In this document: piece after piece, positions 1-11,580 of the stretch
Layout: every line of letters starts with the position of its first letter
Numbering within the stretch: the first letter of the stretch is position 1
Source: Anisodus tanguticus
Taxonomy: Eukaryota; Streptophyta; Magnoliopsida; Solanales; Solanaceae
Length of the DNA stretch: 64,000 nucleotides
Assembly (NCBI GenBank): GCA_034509755.1
Contig: CM067543.1
Location: 13,640,954-13,704,953 of the forward strand
Direction of reading: 5' to 3'
The notes under the pieces: generated by a model
Told to the model about the DNA's origin: nothing
The model's input: only the letters and a program-made list of their open reading frames with translations
Database searches by the model: none
Program-made: the position numbers and the translations under genes

Positions 1-225
1 AATTGACGCTTGAAAACCCGCGCAAAAGCTTTTTCAAAATTTTGAGTCGAAAGTGTTTAATAGGAACACTTTATCTCACGCTTAGGTGCTCAATTAGAAC
101 ATGTCGTAGTTCGAGTGTCACTAAATGAAATTTAATGGCAAGTATAAGGGGTTGTCAATGTATTATGCTTATAAAAACATCATTACACTAACAATTTATC
201 TAACTTAAATCCTTTTTCAAGTAGT

Positions 226-457
226 TACTCCCTCCCGTCCCAAATTTAGTTAACGTGTTCGACTGACACAAAATTTAAGAAAAAAATAACTTTTAAAATT
301 TGTGATCTAAAATAAATTACAGAGATTTCTATGGTTATCAATCATTTTATTAAGGGTAAAATAAAACGTGTAAAATATATTTAATACTACATAAAAATAT
401 GTCATTTTTCTTTTGAAACTTACTAACAAGGAAAGAAGGCCACATAAATAAAAAGTA
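226..457. mobile_element. Stowaway-like MITE, right end decayed
   Basis: The left end reads TACTCCCTCCCGTCCCAAAT, the usual Stowaway/Tc1-mariner MITE terminus in Solanaceae. The interior (CACAAAATTTAAGAA, a purine run, then GTGATCTAAAATAAATTA and CATTAAGGGTAAAA) follows the layout I know from this MITE family. The right end is only recognisable as CACATAAAT near 441-449; the expected GGGACGGAGGGAGTA is lost. Non-coding and non-autonomous. The family is inferred from pattern memory, not from a database match. Confidence 0.65.
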
Positions 458-2737
458 TTTATGTTTTTGGGTCCAAAAAAAGAGGCTAAGACCTATATAG
501 TCTTCATTTATTGTTCATTTTGCACTTGCATGGGTTTTAATTTTATGTCATGAACATCAATACTTGGAAAACATTACGGATTCAGAAACCCATTGTAGGA
601 CCAAAAAACTATGAATTTACGATATTTTGCACTCAAGGACTTAAGATCCCGAATCGATAGTTTTCTTTGCACAAGTGGGCGACTTTTATTATAGGAGTAT
701 GTTATTTGTACCAATTGTCCACTTGCTATTTAACTTGAGACTTTTTGAACTTTTGGACTACAAAAAAATTGGTCTTAGTTAGACAAATTAGTGATCAAAA
801 TTTCATTAATTTAGTTTGTAATACATCTTTGTTCACCTTCATGCGCCATATTCCTTGGGAAGCAGTTGCGTGGGTCATGTGAGTCGTGGCCTAAAAGAAA
901 TGCAAATTTCTGCTAATTCCTGTAAGATTAGACAAAATTTGCCGCATGGGATGTGTTCACTACTGATGTTATGGAGTGATTGTTTCTTGCTCTTTTTTGG
1001 GGGTTGAAAATGGAAATATCATAGATAATTATGATCAATACAAAATGAAGTATCATCAGTCGCACTATAGTTGTTCAAACTACACACGTCTTTAGTAATT
1101 TTAGCAAAAGAAATTTCTGATTTGTGTGCTTCTGCCAAAATGATTCCTCATCGCTATTTAACGTGATATATACGATGGAAAGAGAATTTGAGAGGCTAGT
1201 AAATACACATGGTATTAGACAAGGGAGTAGTTGAATATGATGCGTACAATGTTATGCATACATGATGCATGTTCACATCAAACTAATGAATACAGGAGAC
1301 TCTTTTTGTTATCGGTTGCTCCTTATGCACTCAAAGAACTAGGTTATTTGAGCAATTACTCAAGAAGGTAAAGTGTGGATAAGTAACATCAACATAAATA
1401 GTTAGCGTGGAAAAGCTCATTGTTCAACCGAGAAAAAACCACAACCTACCACTGTAGCAATTTGCCCAAACTTTCACTAAACATGAGGAACTTGCTTAAG
1501 GTTACAACGACTTGTAAACCTAGAAATTGTTCCAAACAATCCCATCCCAACTCTCTCTTTCTTCAATAGTTTCAAACTGTTGGCTCTCTCTACTCACTCT
1601 TCAATAACTCTACCTAGTTAGAGACGTCTATTACAACTCGATAAACACCTATTACAATTACTAAGAAAAGTAAATAGATTTAACCACACTCAAGAACCTA
1701 ACTATTACAACTCAAGAACTGAATGATAAGTCTTGATAGGAACAGTTCTTTGTTGCTGCTCTAGTCGAATCTCTTGAGACTTTGGTGTTGACTTTCAAAT
1801 CACTCTAGATGTCTCTATCTTTTGATGTGGTCAAACTACAAAGTTTTTTTTACATATTGTATATATAGGAGTAGTTGTCACCTTCAATTGTCTGAATCCA
1901 TCCAAGTTTTGATTTCATAAGTTGTACGAACACCAATCTTTATTTGATATGAATTTTCTTATTTCCTTGTTTACGCGCACTCTGTTTTCTTCTCCTCTTC
2001 TATTGCTAGTTTCATATGTTCAACTTACGATAATTTTTTCACAACTTCAACTTCAGTTTCTTGTCGAATAGGAATGAGTTAAAATTTCTAATTCTTCAGC
2101 TCGACATGAAACAACTTCTCTCGATAGTCTCTAGTTCTTCTTTTTAAGGATAAGTTCCTCTTAGCGGTTCCTCTCCCGTTGTGACTGCCTCACTAGTTCC
2201 TTTGGAGATCTGTTTGAAGTTCTGGTTCTCCAATCTTTTTTGTACTTGATTGTCTCTTGATACATAGTTTGTCAATCATCAAGATTTCATTTAAGTTTTG
2301 AAAATAATTAAGATAGAAATATCTCAAAAATTTCCTCTTTTTTTATGATGACATACTCCTAGCAGCTTCATATATCTCTGTGTGCTCTTGATCAGATCCA
2401 TCCATCTTCATCAGCTCTTTAAAAAATCTTCCCCCCTTAGGCACAACTCCTATGTTAATAATCTTCCCCCTTAGAACCAGCTCCATGTTGTTCAACACTT
2501 ACAACTTCATATCGATACAACTAGGCTCACTATACAAATTTTGTAAGCTTACAATAGTTCACCCCGATTTCAGCAAAGTTTGTAAGCTTACTAAGTCAGC
2601 ATCTAGGACTTAAACTTTCATCTATTGCAGCCTAGAAGATGGCTAGGTTGCTTGAATAAGTCAGGTTTGTAGGCTCACTTAATTATGCTAAGGGACTCAC
2701 CTTTCATTTTTTGCGACCCTAAAGATGGCTAGGTTTG
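458..2737. other. Unassigned AT-rich intergenic DNA
   Basis: No coding region is supported here. The stretch from about 1,430 to 2,480 is C/T-rich on this strand, with clusters such as CTTCCCCCCTTAGG, and could be decayed retroelement leader or untranslated sequence, but I cannot place it in a family. Imperfect direct repeats lie at 2,535-2,600 (TTTGTAAGCTTAC twice) and at 2,607-2,735 (AGATGGCTAGGTT twice). Confidence 0.5.
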
Positions 2738-3843
2738 TGTAACATTTTGTACTTTCGGGTCACAGTTTGAATCGCTAGGCGTGTGTAAATAGACCCGAGC
2801 GTTGAGAAAATTTTGGATCATATTTACGTATGCTAATAAAGATATTAGCATATAAAAGGATAAAACCCCGAGATAATTTTGGACGTAACAAGTGTGACGA
2901 CGGGGAGCAGAAATAAATTTGGTGCGTGCACAAAGAGGTTATGGACTAGTGGCATATTAGGAAATTATGACATTGAGTATATGAAGGTCTTATAAGTTAT
3001 CAAGGTTTAAGTGAATTGGAATCACAGAATTAATTATGTGTGTGATTGATAAATTGTACGGAGGCAGGTTACTTAATTACCGTGCATGTTAATGGCATGT
3101 GGCGTGGATTTGGGGCTCCCACTGCCAAGGCTAAACTAAGTGGAGGACCAAATCATTAGCCTCCATTAAGTACTATTGTAGGCATCTTTTAAGAGAGGGA
3201 AATCATGGTCAGTATATAGACCACCCTGATTGTCCATTTTAGTTTTAAACAATATGTATAACTCCTTATTTGAAATAGAATCAAAACAGATGGTAGTTGT
3301 TCTTTCACTGCTTAGTAAATTTTAAGAGAAACAGATCGTTCATTTAGAAAGAAAATCATTCCTTTCCTTTCCTGGAAATCCAGTGTTATGCTCGACCAAA
3401 ATTCCTATTTTGGTTGAGATTTGCTCCACGTATTGAGGTATGTTAAGACAAATTATTTCTTTCTTTTGGCATGTTCCATGTAATGAAATATAACTGTGAT
3501 ATTGCTCCATAATTTATTCTACTCCTAGTAGTTAAGAATATTCATGTTATTGATTCCTATGTTAAAAGCATGTCTAAATATGTTCCTAAGTCCTTATTAA
3601 GGCATACAGAAAAGATGTTAATATTTACGGCGTTAACCGAAGGTACAAGGAAATTATGTCATTCAAGATATTTTATTGTGATTCTTGCATTTTCATTTGC
3701 ATTGCATTCATGTTTTACCCAAGATCGTATATTGGGGACGGGAAACGGGAAACGCAGACCACCTGATCAGCTGGGATATGATAATGATAAAGCCTGTGTG
3801 GCTAGCATGTGTGGCTTAGTGAAGGAAGATGCCTAATTAAGGG

Positions 3844-3916
<73 letters not shown>

Positions 3917-4619
3917 TGGGGAGGAAGATGCCTTGTGTGGCCAGTATATATGTATTTACCGTATTATGCATGACATATAGACATATTATGCCCACAGAGG
4001 CTGACATGAAATGATGCCCACAAAGGTTGTTATGGTAAGGAAGATACCCAATGGGGCCGATGTATATTATACCGCATCGTGCATGACATTTAGGCATATG
4101 TGTTAGGGCCCTCAGAGGCATTTACTGTTGGTCAGTTGTTGTTATATCCCTGTTATACTATTGTTCATGCCTGACATACTCAGTACATCAGTCGTACTGA
4201 TGTCCCTTTTGTCGGGGGACGCTGCGTTTCATGCCCGCAGGTTCAATTAAGGAAGGTGACAGTTCACGTTAGTTGATTTCGGATCCAGCGGATTTTTGGA
4301 GCATTCCCCTTGTTCGGAGTGTTGGTCTAATTTTGGTACGGTACTTTTGCTTGTATATATGGGTATGGCGGGGCCTTGTCTCGACCTTTGATGTTGCTAC
4401 TCCTAGAGGCTTGTAGACAGGTATCATGTGTGTAGTTGTTATGTATGGCCTTGTCAACCTTTGGGTATGTATATATAAATAAGATGGTTATCCGACTTTT
4501 TATAGTCATTTTTTGGCTTAGTCCGTATTTAATTATGAATAGGTATTGACTGTAAGGTTAGTGGTACTCGGCGGGGGGGATCCGGGGGCCGTTGAGGCCC
4601 TCCGATTTGGGTCGTGACA
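2738..4619 (+). mobile_element. 5' LTR of a Del/Tekay-type Ty3/gypsy element (element A)
   Basis: The segment begins TGTAACATTTTGTACTTTCG and ends GGGTCGTGACA, the TG...CA form of plant Del/Tekay LTRs. It is followed within five bases by a primer-binding site (4,624-4,635) and then a gag reading frame on the same strand, which fixes it as a 5' LTR. Its length of 1,882 bp matches the minus-strand LTR at 7,812-9,654 (1,843 bp). A long AT microsatellite sits inside it at 3,847-3,912. No matching 3' LTR is in the window, so element A is truncated. The 88-residue open frame at 3,570-3,836 falls inside this LTR and is not considered a gene. Confidence 0.8.
3847..3912. repeat. (AT)n microsatellite
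   Basis: An uninterrupted run of about 33 AT dinucleotides lies inside LTR A. The alternating Tyr-Ile open frame on the minus strand here is a by-product of the repeat. Confidence 0.97.
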
Positions 4620-4623
4620 AACT

Positions 4624-4635
4624 TGGTATCCGAGC
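4624..4635 (+). promoter_or_regulatory. Primer-binding site of gypsy element A (tRNA-iMet type)
   Basis: TGGTATCCGAGC starts five bases after the LTR terminal CA. It differs at one position from TGGTATCAGAGC, the complement of the 3' end of initiator tRNA-Met that primes most plant LTR retrotransposons. Confidence 0.85.
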
Positions 4636-4828
4636 ATGTCTATTTTAGGGAGTCTACAAGTCGTGTCTAGTAGAGTCTTGTTTATAGGTATGTTGTGCAC
4701 CATACTTATAAGCAGGAGGCTGCCTGACATTTAGGGATGGTTTCCAATATTTCATATCATAAATCGTGCTATAGAACTGAGTTATAAGTATTTCGTTCCT
4801 AATCTATTTCGTATTTACGATTCCAGCA

Positions 4829-5716
4829 ATGCCTACCGCAAGGAAGAAGTCCAAGAGTATAAGAGAGTTGAATACGGTTGCGGGCGAAGGTGTCAGCCGA
4901 TTTCCACCCGCTAGCAAGGGCTAGAGTGAGACCCTCGGTGCCAGTGCGACCCCTTCGTACGATTCTCTTAGTTCGTTACCATCGGAGGAGAGTAGTAGAG
5001 CTGCAGTGCCCCCAGTTTCTCCACTAGATACTCCAGACGTGGATCTTCATATGCAAAGTGCGATCCAGTTATTGACACGATTGATGGCCGCTTAGGCCCA
5101 ACGTCAGGTTCCCAGTCCTTCTAATAGAGCTACTAGCGCAAGAGCTCGGGATTTCATCAATCTAGACCCTTCGGTATTCACAGGAACAGACTTGAACGCG
5201 AACCCGCAGAATTTTATGGATCAGATACAGCGCACTTTGCGGGTGATGGATGCTACCGATACCGAGTCGGTAAAGTTTGCTTCTTATAGACTGCGGGATG
5301 TTGCAGTAACATGGTATGATACATGGGAGCAATCTAGGGGACCTCGTGCTTCACCGGCTGGATGGAGAGAATTTTCAGAGGCCTCAACATTTTTTGCCAG
5401 TCGAACTTCGACGGGCCAGGCAGGACAGGTTCCTACGTCTTGAGCAGGGTGACCTGAGTGTTCAAGAATATAGTTTGCAATTTAATTCATAGGCCCGATA
5501 TGCTTCTACGATTGTAGCAGAGATGAGTGACCGGGTACATGGGTTTGTTACCGGCTTGGGGCCGCACTTGGTTAATGAGTGTACTACGGCTTCTTTGAAT
5601 CCGAGTATGGATATTGCTCGCATTCAGGCTTATGTACAGAACTTGGAGGATCGTAAGAGACAACAACGGGAAGATCGAGAACGTGATAAGGGCCAGCATA
5701 AGAGGGCCCGATCCCT
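4829..5716 (+). pseudogene. Gag fragment of gypsy element A (Del/Tekay type), broken
   Basis: The frame begins at an ATG (MPTARKKSKSIREL) about 190 bp after the primer-binding site. It runs through two in-frame TAG stops (near 4,922 and 5,093) into the conserved capsid segment (DPSVFTGTDLN, FMDQIQRTLRVM, YRLRDVAVTWYDTWE). A frameshift near 5,380 moves the homology to another frame, which continues through LEQGDLSVQEYSLQF, ARYASTIVAEMSDRV, and a basic helix ending RDKGQHKRAR. The order is that of a Ty3/gypsy retrotrans_gag domain of the Del/Tekay lineage. Homology ends abruptly at about 5,716, before any zinc knuckle, protease or RT, where a minus-strand LTR begins. Non-functional by stops, frameshift and truncation. 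The family assignment comes from recognised motifs. Confidence 0.85.
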
Positions 5717-5719
5717 CAT

Positions 5720-7071
5720 TTGTACCTTGCGACGGTCGAGTCTATCCACACATAACTTCTATTCATTATTACAAAGCTTTCACAATATACAAGGATATAT
5801 ACCTTACAAACAAGACTTTAATTTACCGACAAGGGCCCACGTCACCAAGTCTCAGACTTTAATATCTAAAAACTATTATTACCTACTAGGTAATCAAATT
5901 CTTAAATTACTTATAAATCTATACACATTTGAACCCTCAATTGAACAATAATAACAAAGCCCCAATTTAAAATCCTAGAAATTTCCCCAATTGGAAATAG
6001 GCTCCTACAACCAAATTAAGCCTTTAAACATGATAATCTATCATAATCCAATACTAATTCACAATAATAACATCTTTAATCAATAAACCTCCATTAAAAT
6101 CAATCACATAACACTCTTATTCTCATAAACACATGAAATTCATTTTTTCCAACTTAATAACATGCTAAACCACCATTAAAGAACTTAGAAATATAACTTA
6201 ATCCATAAAAAGGAAGAATCTATTAACTCAAGGTTAAAATTGCTCTTAAGACTCTGAAATTACTCTAAGGCGGTGCTGGTTTCGAGGGTTTCTATTTTGG
6301 TAAAGGAATTTTCTAACCTAGGGAATTTATAGGAATCTGGTACAATTCTTCTGCCCCAGTAGAATTGACTCCGCTGGAGCGGACCTACTGTGGCGAAAAA
6401 CTTTTCGCTAGGGTGATAGTCACTTGACACCTTACCCATCACCATGGCGGACTCGACTCTGCGGCCACAGAAACCCCCATCGCCCAACCTCCATTTTGGT
6501 GAGACAACCTCTTGTCATGGCAGACCCGCCAGAGCAGATACTGGTGTCATCGTGGCGGACACCAGACACTAGCTATAGGAAAACTAACCAACACCTCTAT
6601 CAAACACTCATGGGATCCCCCCGAACACAAACTAGATATGCACATCTAAGGCAAATAGTGCTATGAACTCGCTCATACCCTCGAATTTCCCAAATAACCG
6701 AGCTAAGGCATACTTTTATAAAGAATCACCGGGGAAAACCAAATATCCAAATTTCATAAATAAAGCCACAAAACACATTCGATTTCCTCAAAAAGCAATC
6801 CAATTACTCGACCAAGTCATAAATGACCTTCAAGAACTACCGAAAGCGACAAAACCCAAAAATAAACCCATCTAGCCAATAGTCAACTTTGAGTCAAACT
6901 AACTAACTCTAAATTTCCAGACACTAGGGTTTTCATATGAAACTCACGAAATAGGCCTTGGGATCTGTGTCATTCATCCCCGCACATCATAAACCCCACT
7001 TAGAGACTACGAGAAGGGACAAACACGCAAATAAAGATCTTTAGCTAAAAATGACATAATGGATCGTTACA
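5720..7071 (-). mobile_element. Gypsy LTR (partial or solo), minus strand
   Basis: Read on the minus strand, it starts TGTAACGATCCATTATGTC at 7,071 and continues with text typical of a Solanaceae gypsy LTR: GAAAACCCTAGTGTCTGG, then a long AT-rich body, and GTCTGAGACTTGGTGACG near the far end. The far end at about 5,720 (TGTACC on plus) is not a clear LTR terminus, so the LTR may be truncated there. It is flanked by gag fragments of two different elements in opposite orientations, and no target duplication is visible. Open frames within it, for example 6,260-6,487 (minus) and 6,663-6,875 (plus), have no recognisable domain. Confidence 0.6.
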
Positions 7072-7620
7072 TCTATAAAGGCATATGCAAACTCATCCCA
7101 AGTTGCAGAGGGTGCATCTTCCCCTCAGGATTGTTCTCAAGACTCATACCATATATTAGCAACAACCTGCAACTAATAAACTCCCAACTCTGCTTCCACT
7201 AACATAGTAGCATGCATAACACAAAAGATTTTCTGAAGCCCATCAATGAAATTCTATGGATCCTCTGTTTTGCTATAACATGTGAATACCGGAGGGTCCA
7301 TAAGTAGAAACGCTTGAGTCCTGAAGCTTGATGACTCTCCACTAAACCCTGTACTTGGAGTCGTTCCTTGACATTGGGATTGAGCAATCACAATTTGGGT
7401 GAGCAGCTGAATATCTTCCAAAAAATTCGAGTTAGTGGAACTGGGCGGCGGAACTGGAATACAAACCTCCGTAGGCCCTATAGTATCGGATGGGGATGTT
7501 TTTCCTGAGTTGGCTCCCTATGATTGAGCATCCTCCTCGCGAGCAGCATTAGTAGCAGCTCTCTTGCTTGTAGCTGACTTCCTTTTAGCAGGAATTTTCT
7601 TAAATACGCAATTCACATAA
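7072..7620 (-). pseudogene. Gag fragment of gypsy element B (Del/Tekay type), broken
   Basis: On the minus strand the frame starts with a basic Ala/Lys-rich segment (KKIPAKRKSATSKRAATN), then PVPPPSSTNSNFLEDIQLL, and then the gag core around MDPPVFTCYSKTEDP and NFIDGLQKIFCVMHAT. The order matches the N-terminal part of a Del/Tekay gag. At least four in-frame stops are present, including ones after EEDAQS and TEDP. Homology stops at 7,072, where the LTR of a different element begins. It lies just downstream of a primer-binding site (7,795-7,806) and LTR (7,812-9,654) on the same strand, so these three parts form one element, B. Confidence 0.8.
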
Positions 7621-7794
7621 GTTAGAAGGGTGTCCTGAAGGTATAACTCTAATTGCATGATCTAGAGTATGAAAAAAAGGATACAATCCTAGATGTCTTA
7701 ATGGTTAGCTATTTCCATGTGTGGGCTCCTCACACCCATAAAAGAGACCCCACTGGACACAGTTTCATAGACTTCCTAAGACACTTGAACCTAG

Positions 7795-7806
7795 GCTCTG
7801 ATACCA
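7795..7806 (-). promoter_or_regulatory. Primer-binding site of gypsy element B (tRNA-iMet)
   Basis: On the minus strand the site reads TGGTATCAGAGC, a perfect match to the plant initiator tRNA-Met primer site. It lies five bases from the LTR end at 7,812, in the correct order for a minus-strand element. Confidence 0.92.
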
Positions 7807-7811
7807 AGGTT

Positions 7812-9654
7812 TGTAACGCCCTGAACCATGGTCTATCTGAAATACGACACTCAGTTCCTGACTACATGTGATTGAGCGAACCACATGGCTTGTTGATCAT
7901 CATGGGCATAAAAATATGTACTAATAATGATGGTAAAACATGTAAAACATAATACTGAAATTGTAGTCTTAAAATATATTGTAAATATAATAAATCTAAA
8001 AATCAATGCTCACATGACTAGTCTATTAAATCTCTGAACATAAGTCTGACTGTAAAACTATTTTACCAAGACAAAGGCCTACATTTACTGTATAACATAA
8101 TCATGAAAATAAATAGGCTGACTAACACGCCGAATGAAATGGGACTCATCAAATACCTGGTACTGTGGAAATCCTAACGAGCTGATCCATCGTCCTGAAA
8201 CTCAGCACCTGCATCTTGAAGTGCAGGCCTCATGCAAAGAGATGTTAGTATATTTAAATTGTACTGTATGTAAAGCAACTAAAGGAATAAGCAGACACAT
8301 GATATAATAGGACATAAAACTGAAAATGATCATGAACATAATCTAATATGAATAAAGTAACATGTATAAAATCTTGTAAAATGGTATATCTATATATGTG
8401 TGGGAAGAGCAGTAGTATAACTAACAACATGAAATCAACACGTAGGTACGTGGAGTTTGGTACCTGGCCCGTCCAGTAGAGCGCTCCCATACTTTGCCGG
8501 GGTATGAGATATGAAAATGATATGAATGGATCCAAACATATGTAGTTTTAGGCTATCTGAGCGTTCTTGGTAATCCATGAAACTCTAAAAATATGTACTT
8601 GAAAATAGTTGGCTTGTAAGCCCATGAATTTCATGAAAGTAACTTGTAAAAACACGGTTTACAGTTATAGTTTAACATGTGAATATATATATCATATATC
8701 TTGTATAAATCATGTATAATTTCATGGAACTGAGAAATAATAATTATAACTTATATTTAAGAACTTATGAAATTCAAAGCATGCGTTCATGGATTACGGA
8801 CAGGTTCATGACAATCATAATGACTTATCATGAATACAATTGATAAATTATATTATAGATATGACGTATAATATTACATGTATTAGGATTATCATGATAA
8901 TGGAATAATCCCAAAAATTATGAAGCATTCATGTTTCATGGAAAATGTGACATGGGGGAAGAACATGGATATTTTCTCACGTGGATAGAAACTCTACATA
9001 CCTTATTCTCTCCAACACTTGTATAAAAATCTAAACTTTGGAATAGAAACCCAAAGCTTGAACTTTGAAACCTTGAGATGGGCTTATCTTGAAAACCCCA
9101 GGTTAAGAACAATGGTTTTCGCTTAGGAATTGAATACACTTGATTCGAATCGCGTGGAATTACATGAAAAGGACTTACTTGACATAGGAGAAAGTTGGGA
9201 AGAGAGGAACTTCATTCTAGGCTTGGAGTTTTGAAAAACTGATTTTTAGAACTAAGTCTCGTATTTATATTGTTTAGTCCGTCGGGATTTTTATGGTCAA
9301 AAGGATGGACCGTCAAATTTTCTATGATCTGGAAAGAGACCGTATAATTTTGTACGATCCGTATAATCGGACATCACGTAATTGCAAATTTCCAGTGACT
9401 CCTTTAAGCTGGAAAAAGTTTTTACGGTAAAAAATGACTGGTCGTATAATTTTATACGGTCTGTAAAAAGTACTGCTCACCGTCAAATCCAAAAATAACT
9501 TTGACGGTCCATAAAACTTTTATGGTTTGTATAATATGGGCGTAAAATCTGATCTGCACAACTGAAACTGGTTTTCAACTTTAACTTTTCCGTCTTGGTT
9601 TCCTACACTTCTAAATCATGAACAAAATTTAGTTTAAAGGTACGAGGTGTTACA
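7812..9654 (-). mobile_element. 5' LTR of gypsy element B (Del/Tekay type)
   Basis: On the minus strand the LTR begins TGTAACACCTCGTACCTTT (at 9,654) and ends CAGGGCGTTACA (at 7,812), directly before the primer-binding site. It is 1,843 bp long. The outer part (about 9,280-9,545) contains several imperfect palindromic words built on CGTATAATTTTATACG and GACGGTCC. No 3' LTR partner is seen, so element B is a 5' fragment. Short open frames inside, for example 8,254-8,535, are not credible genes. Confidence 0.85.
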
Positions 9655-9677
9655 AAACTACCACCAAGCTTAGTCTT

Positions 9678-10350
9678 TCATGTGATCAATTCATACATTG
9701 TGAGGTCTATGGCCATCTCATTAACATTGTTTTCTTCTTCTACTTTTTCTTCTTGTTCTTCTTCATCCTTTTCTTCCTCTTCTTCTTGTTTTTCTTCATC
9801 ATCAACATCTTCTTCTTCATCATCATCTTCTTCTTCTTCCTTCTCCTCTTCTTCTTCTTCATCCTCTTCTTCTTCTTCTTCTTCCTCTCTCCTCTTCTTC
9901 TTCATCATCCTCTTCTTCTTCTTCCTTCTCCTCTTCTTCTTCTTCATCATCATCATCACTTTTTTATTCATCATCATCACTATTTTTCACTACTTCTTTT
10001 TCTTCATGAACATCACCATTCTTTTCTTTTTCAACAGTTTCTTCTCCTTCATAAACATCGTCATTCTTTACTTTTTCAATAGTTTCTTCTTCCTGAACAT
10101 CACTGTTCTTTTCTTTTGCTACTAGTTTATTAGAATCCTTCTTTCGTTTATTAATGGAATTACGCAACAAGTCTTCTCCTTCCTCCTCCAGTCTCAATCT
10201 TTTCTGATCTTGCCTGTTATTTTCAGTGGACTCCGTCTGATTTACCTCTCTTAACTGATTTGTTACTTTTTGATTTATCTTTCTCAATAGAATTTTTACT
10301 CCCCGCCTTAATTTTTTCGTGATTTTCGTCCTAGCCATGAATATAATCAA
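9678..10350 (-). pseudogene. Lys/Glu-rich hypothetical ORF with acidic repeat, frame-shifted
   Basis: Two minus-strand frames overlap. The upstream one (10,350-9,964) starts MIIFMARTKITKKLRRGVK, probably at the internal Met of MARTKITKK, and is rich in Lys, Arg and Glu with a degenerate repeat (EETIEKVKNDDV, EETVEKEKNGDV). The downstream one (9,980-9,678) is a long Asp/Glu tract encoded by a GAA/TTC microsatellite and ends NEMAIDLTMYELIT. A +1 shift within the microsatellite would join them. I do not recognise a domain. The style, a basic N-terminus followed by an acidic tract, fits a nuclear protein or the low-complexity part of a transposon-carried gene such as those with DUF1985. The LTR of element B ends 23 bp from its stop codon. 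Function unknown. Confidence 0.4.
9733..9965. repeat. (TTC)n / (GAA)n-rich microsatellite
   Basis: The tract is an impure run of TTC, TCC and ATC triplets, with a near-duplicated block (CTTCCTTCTCCTCTTCTTCT occurs twice). It yields poly-Ser and poly-Phe frames on the plus strand and poly-Glu/Asp/Lys frames on the minus strand, so plus-strand frames here should be ignored. Confidence 0.9.
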
Positions 10351-11350
10351 AATTGTGAATAAAAAAAGAAAATATTACAAATTAATATAGGAAAAATAAA
10401 AAAGAAGGATAAAATTAGGGTTCCATAACTATATATCTCTTCAAGGTAATGTGAATCTTGAAATCGCAGCTTTCAGGCCAAGTTGAAGAAAGGATATTGA
10501 AGAACTTCAAATAACGGCTATGTTTTCCTCAAGTTTTTTGTATTATCAGGAAGCGAAAAGATCAAACGATGAGATTTTGGGGGAGGGAAGTGACGGTGCA
10601 GATGATCGATCAGTTAGATCCTAAATTCTTAGGTTTTTTGTTAGTTTAAAATTTAACCCCAAAATTTTTAAAAATACAAAAAGGTTTCCGCGTGTTTGTT
10701 AATCAACTCATTAATAATTATGGAGTGAAAATAAATGGAAAAGAAAAGAGACGCCCTGCCACTTATAAAAAACTTTTTGGGGTCCTGCCACCTCAATCTT
10801 CCTAGTGTCATAGTCCAACTAGATTTCTGAAATAAGGAAACAAATCATTCGTGTATATCTTTTCCTCAAGACTCCGATTATATTTAGAAAAATAGATTCC
10901 TACTAGATCATTTTCTTTAGACTGTTCTTTGTGATGACAATAACATATGATTTTCAACATATTCATAATTCATGAATCCATTTTAACACAAAAAGATATT
11001 AGGATAATCTTCCTCTTCTTCGAAATATATTAAAAGAATATACAAATCCTCTTTTACCCTTCACAAAACGAAGAATTTTATGGATTTGCAAAAAAATGAT
11101 TAAGTTAGGGGGCAATTATAAAAAGTAAAAAGACATAGTGAAACCAAATGATTAATACATACGTCAGGGGGTGGAAAAAAATGCAAAGAACTCAAAAAAT
11201 AAGAAAAGGAAATGGAAATATTTCTTTTAATTGGTAAATTGAGTAATAATCAGGAGGATCAACGTTATGGCATGAACCGCAAAAATAATAAATAATTGAG
11301 CAAGTAACTAGGCGTGAGGGTCGTTTTTTCTTATAGACCCCTAGTCAATG
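10351..11350. other. Unassigned AT-rich stretch between the acidic ORF and the hAT element
   Basis: No gene, tandem repeat or element terminus was recognised. The part from 10,351 to about 10,640 lies upstream of the minus-strand acidic ORF and may hold its leader. Confidence 0.5.
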
Positions 11351-11358
11351 ATGTGATG
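11351..11358. repeat. Left 8-bp target-site duplication of the hAT element
   Basis: ATGTGATG here is identical to 14,968-14,975, directly outside the two terminal inverted repeats. An 8-bp duplication is the hallmark of hAT insertion. Confidence 0.93.
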
Positions 11359-11368
11359 TAAGGGTGGT

Positions 11369-11580
11369 CAGTGGGCCGGGCTCGGGTCTGGCGGGCCGGG
11401 TCGGGGGGTCGGGGTCGGGGCGGGACGAGCCAGGGGGTCGGGGTCGGGTCTAGCGGGGCCTAGCGGGGTCGGGTCTGGCGGGACCTGCTCCAGTCCCGTT
11501 CCGATCCCGATCCCGTCGGTATCGGGGCGGGGCGGGGCGGGGTCGGGTCGGGCTCGGGCTCGGGGCGGGATACGGTCGGG
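11369..11580. repeat. Left GC-rich subterminal repeat block of the hAT element
   Basis: A dense array of GGGTCGGGG, GGCGGGGC and GGGTCTGGCGGG words stands out sharply from the AT-rich surroundings. In the hAT superfamily, subterminal repeats are transposase-binding sites; that role is inferred here. Pro/Arg-rich open frames across it are composition artefacts. Confidence 0.85.

Noticed and set aside
3570..3836. 88-residue open frame on plus
   Set aside because: It lies wholly inside gypsy LTR A, has no domain, and starts and ends without coding context.
3837..4121. Minus-strand frame with alternating Tyr-Ile
   Set aside because: Translation of the AT microsatellite.
9682..10125. Plus-strand poly-Ser/poly-Phe frames
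   Set aside because: Composition artefact of the TTC repeat; the minus strand has the only plausible coding frame.
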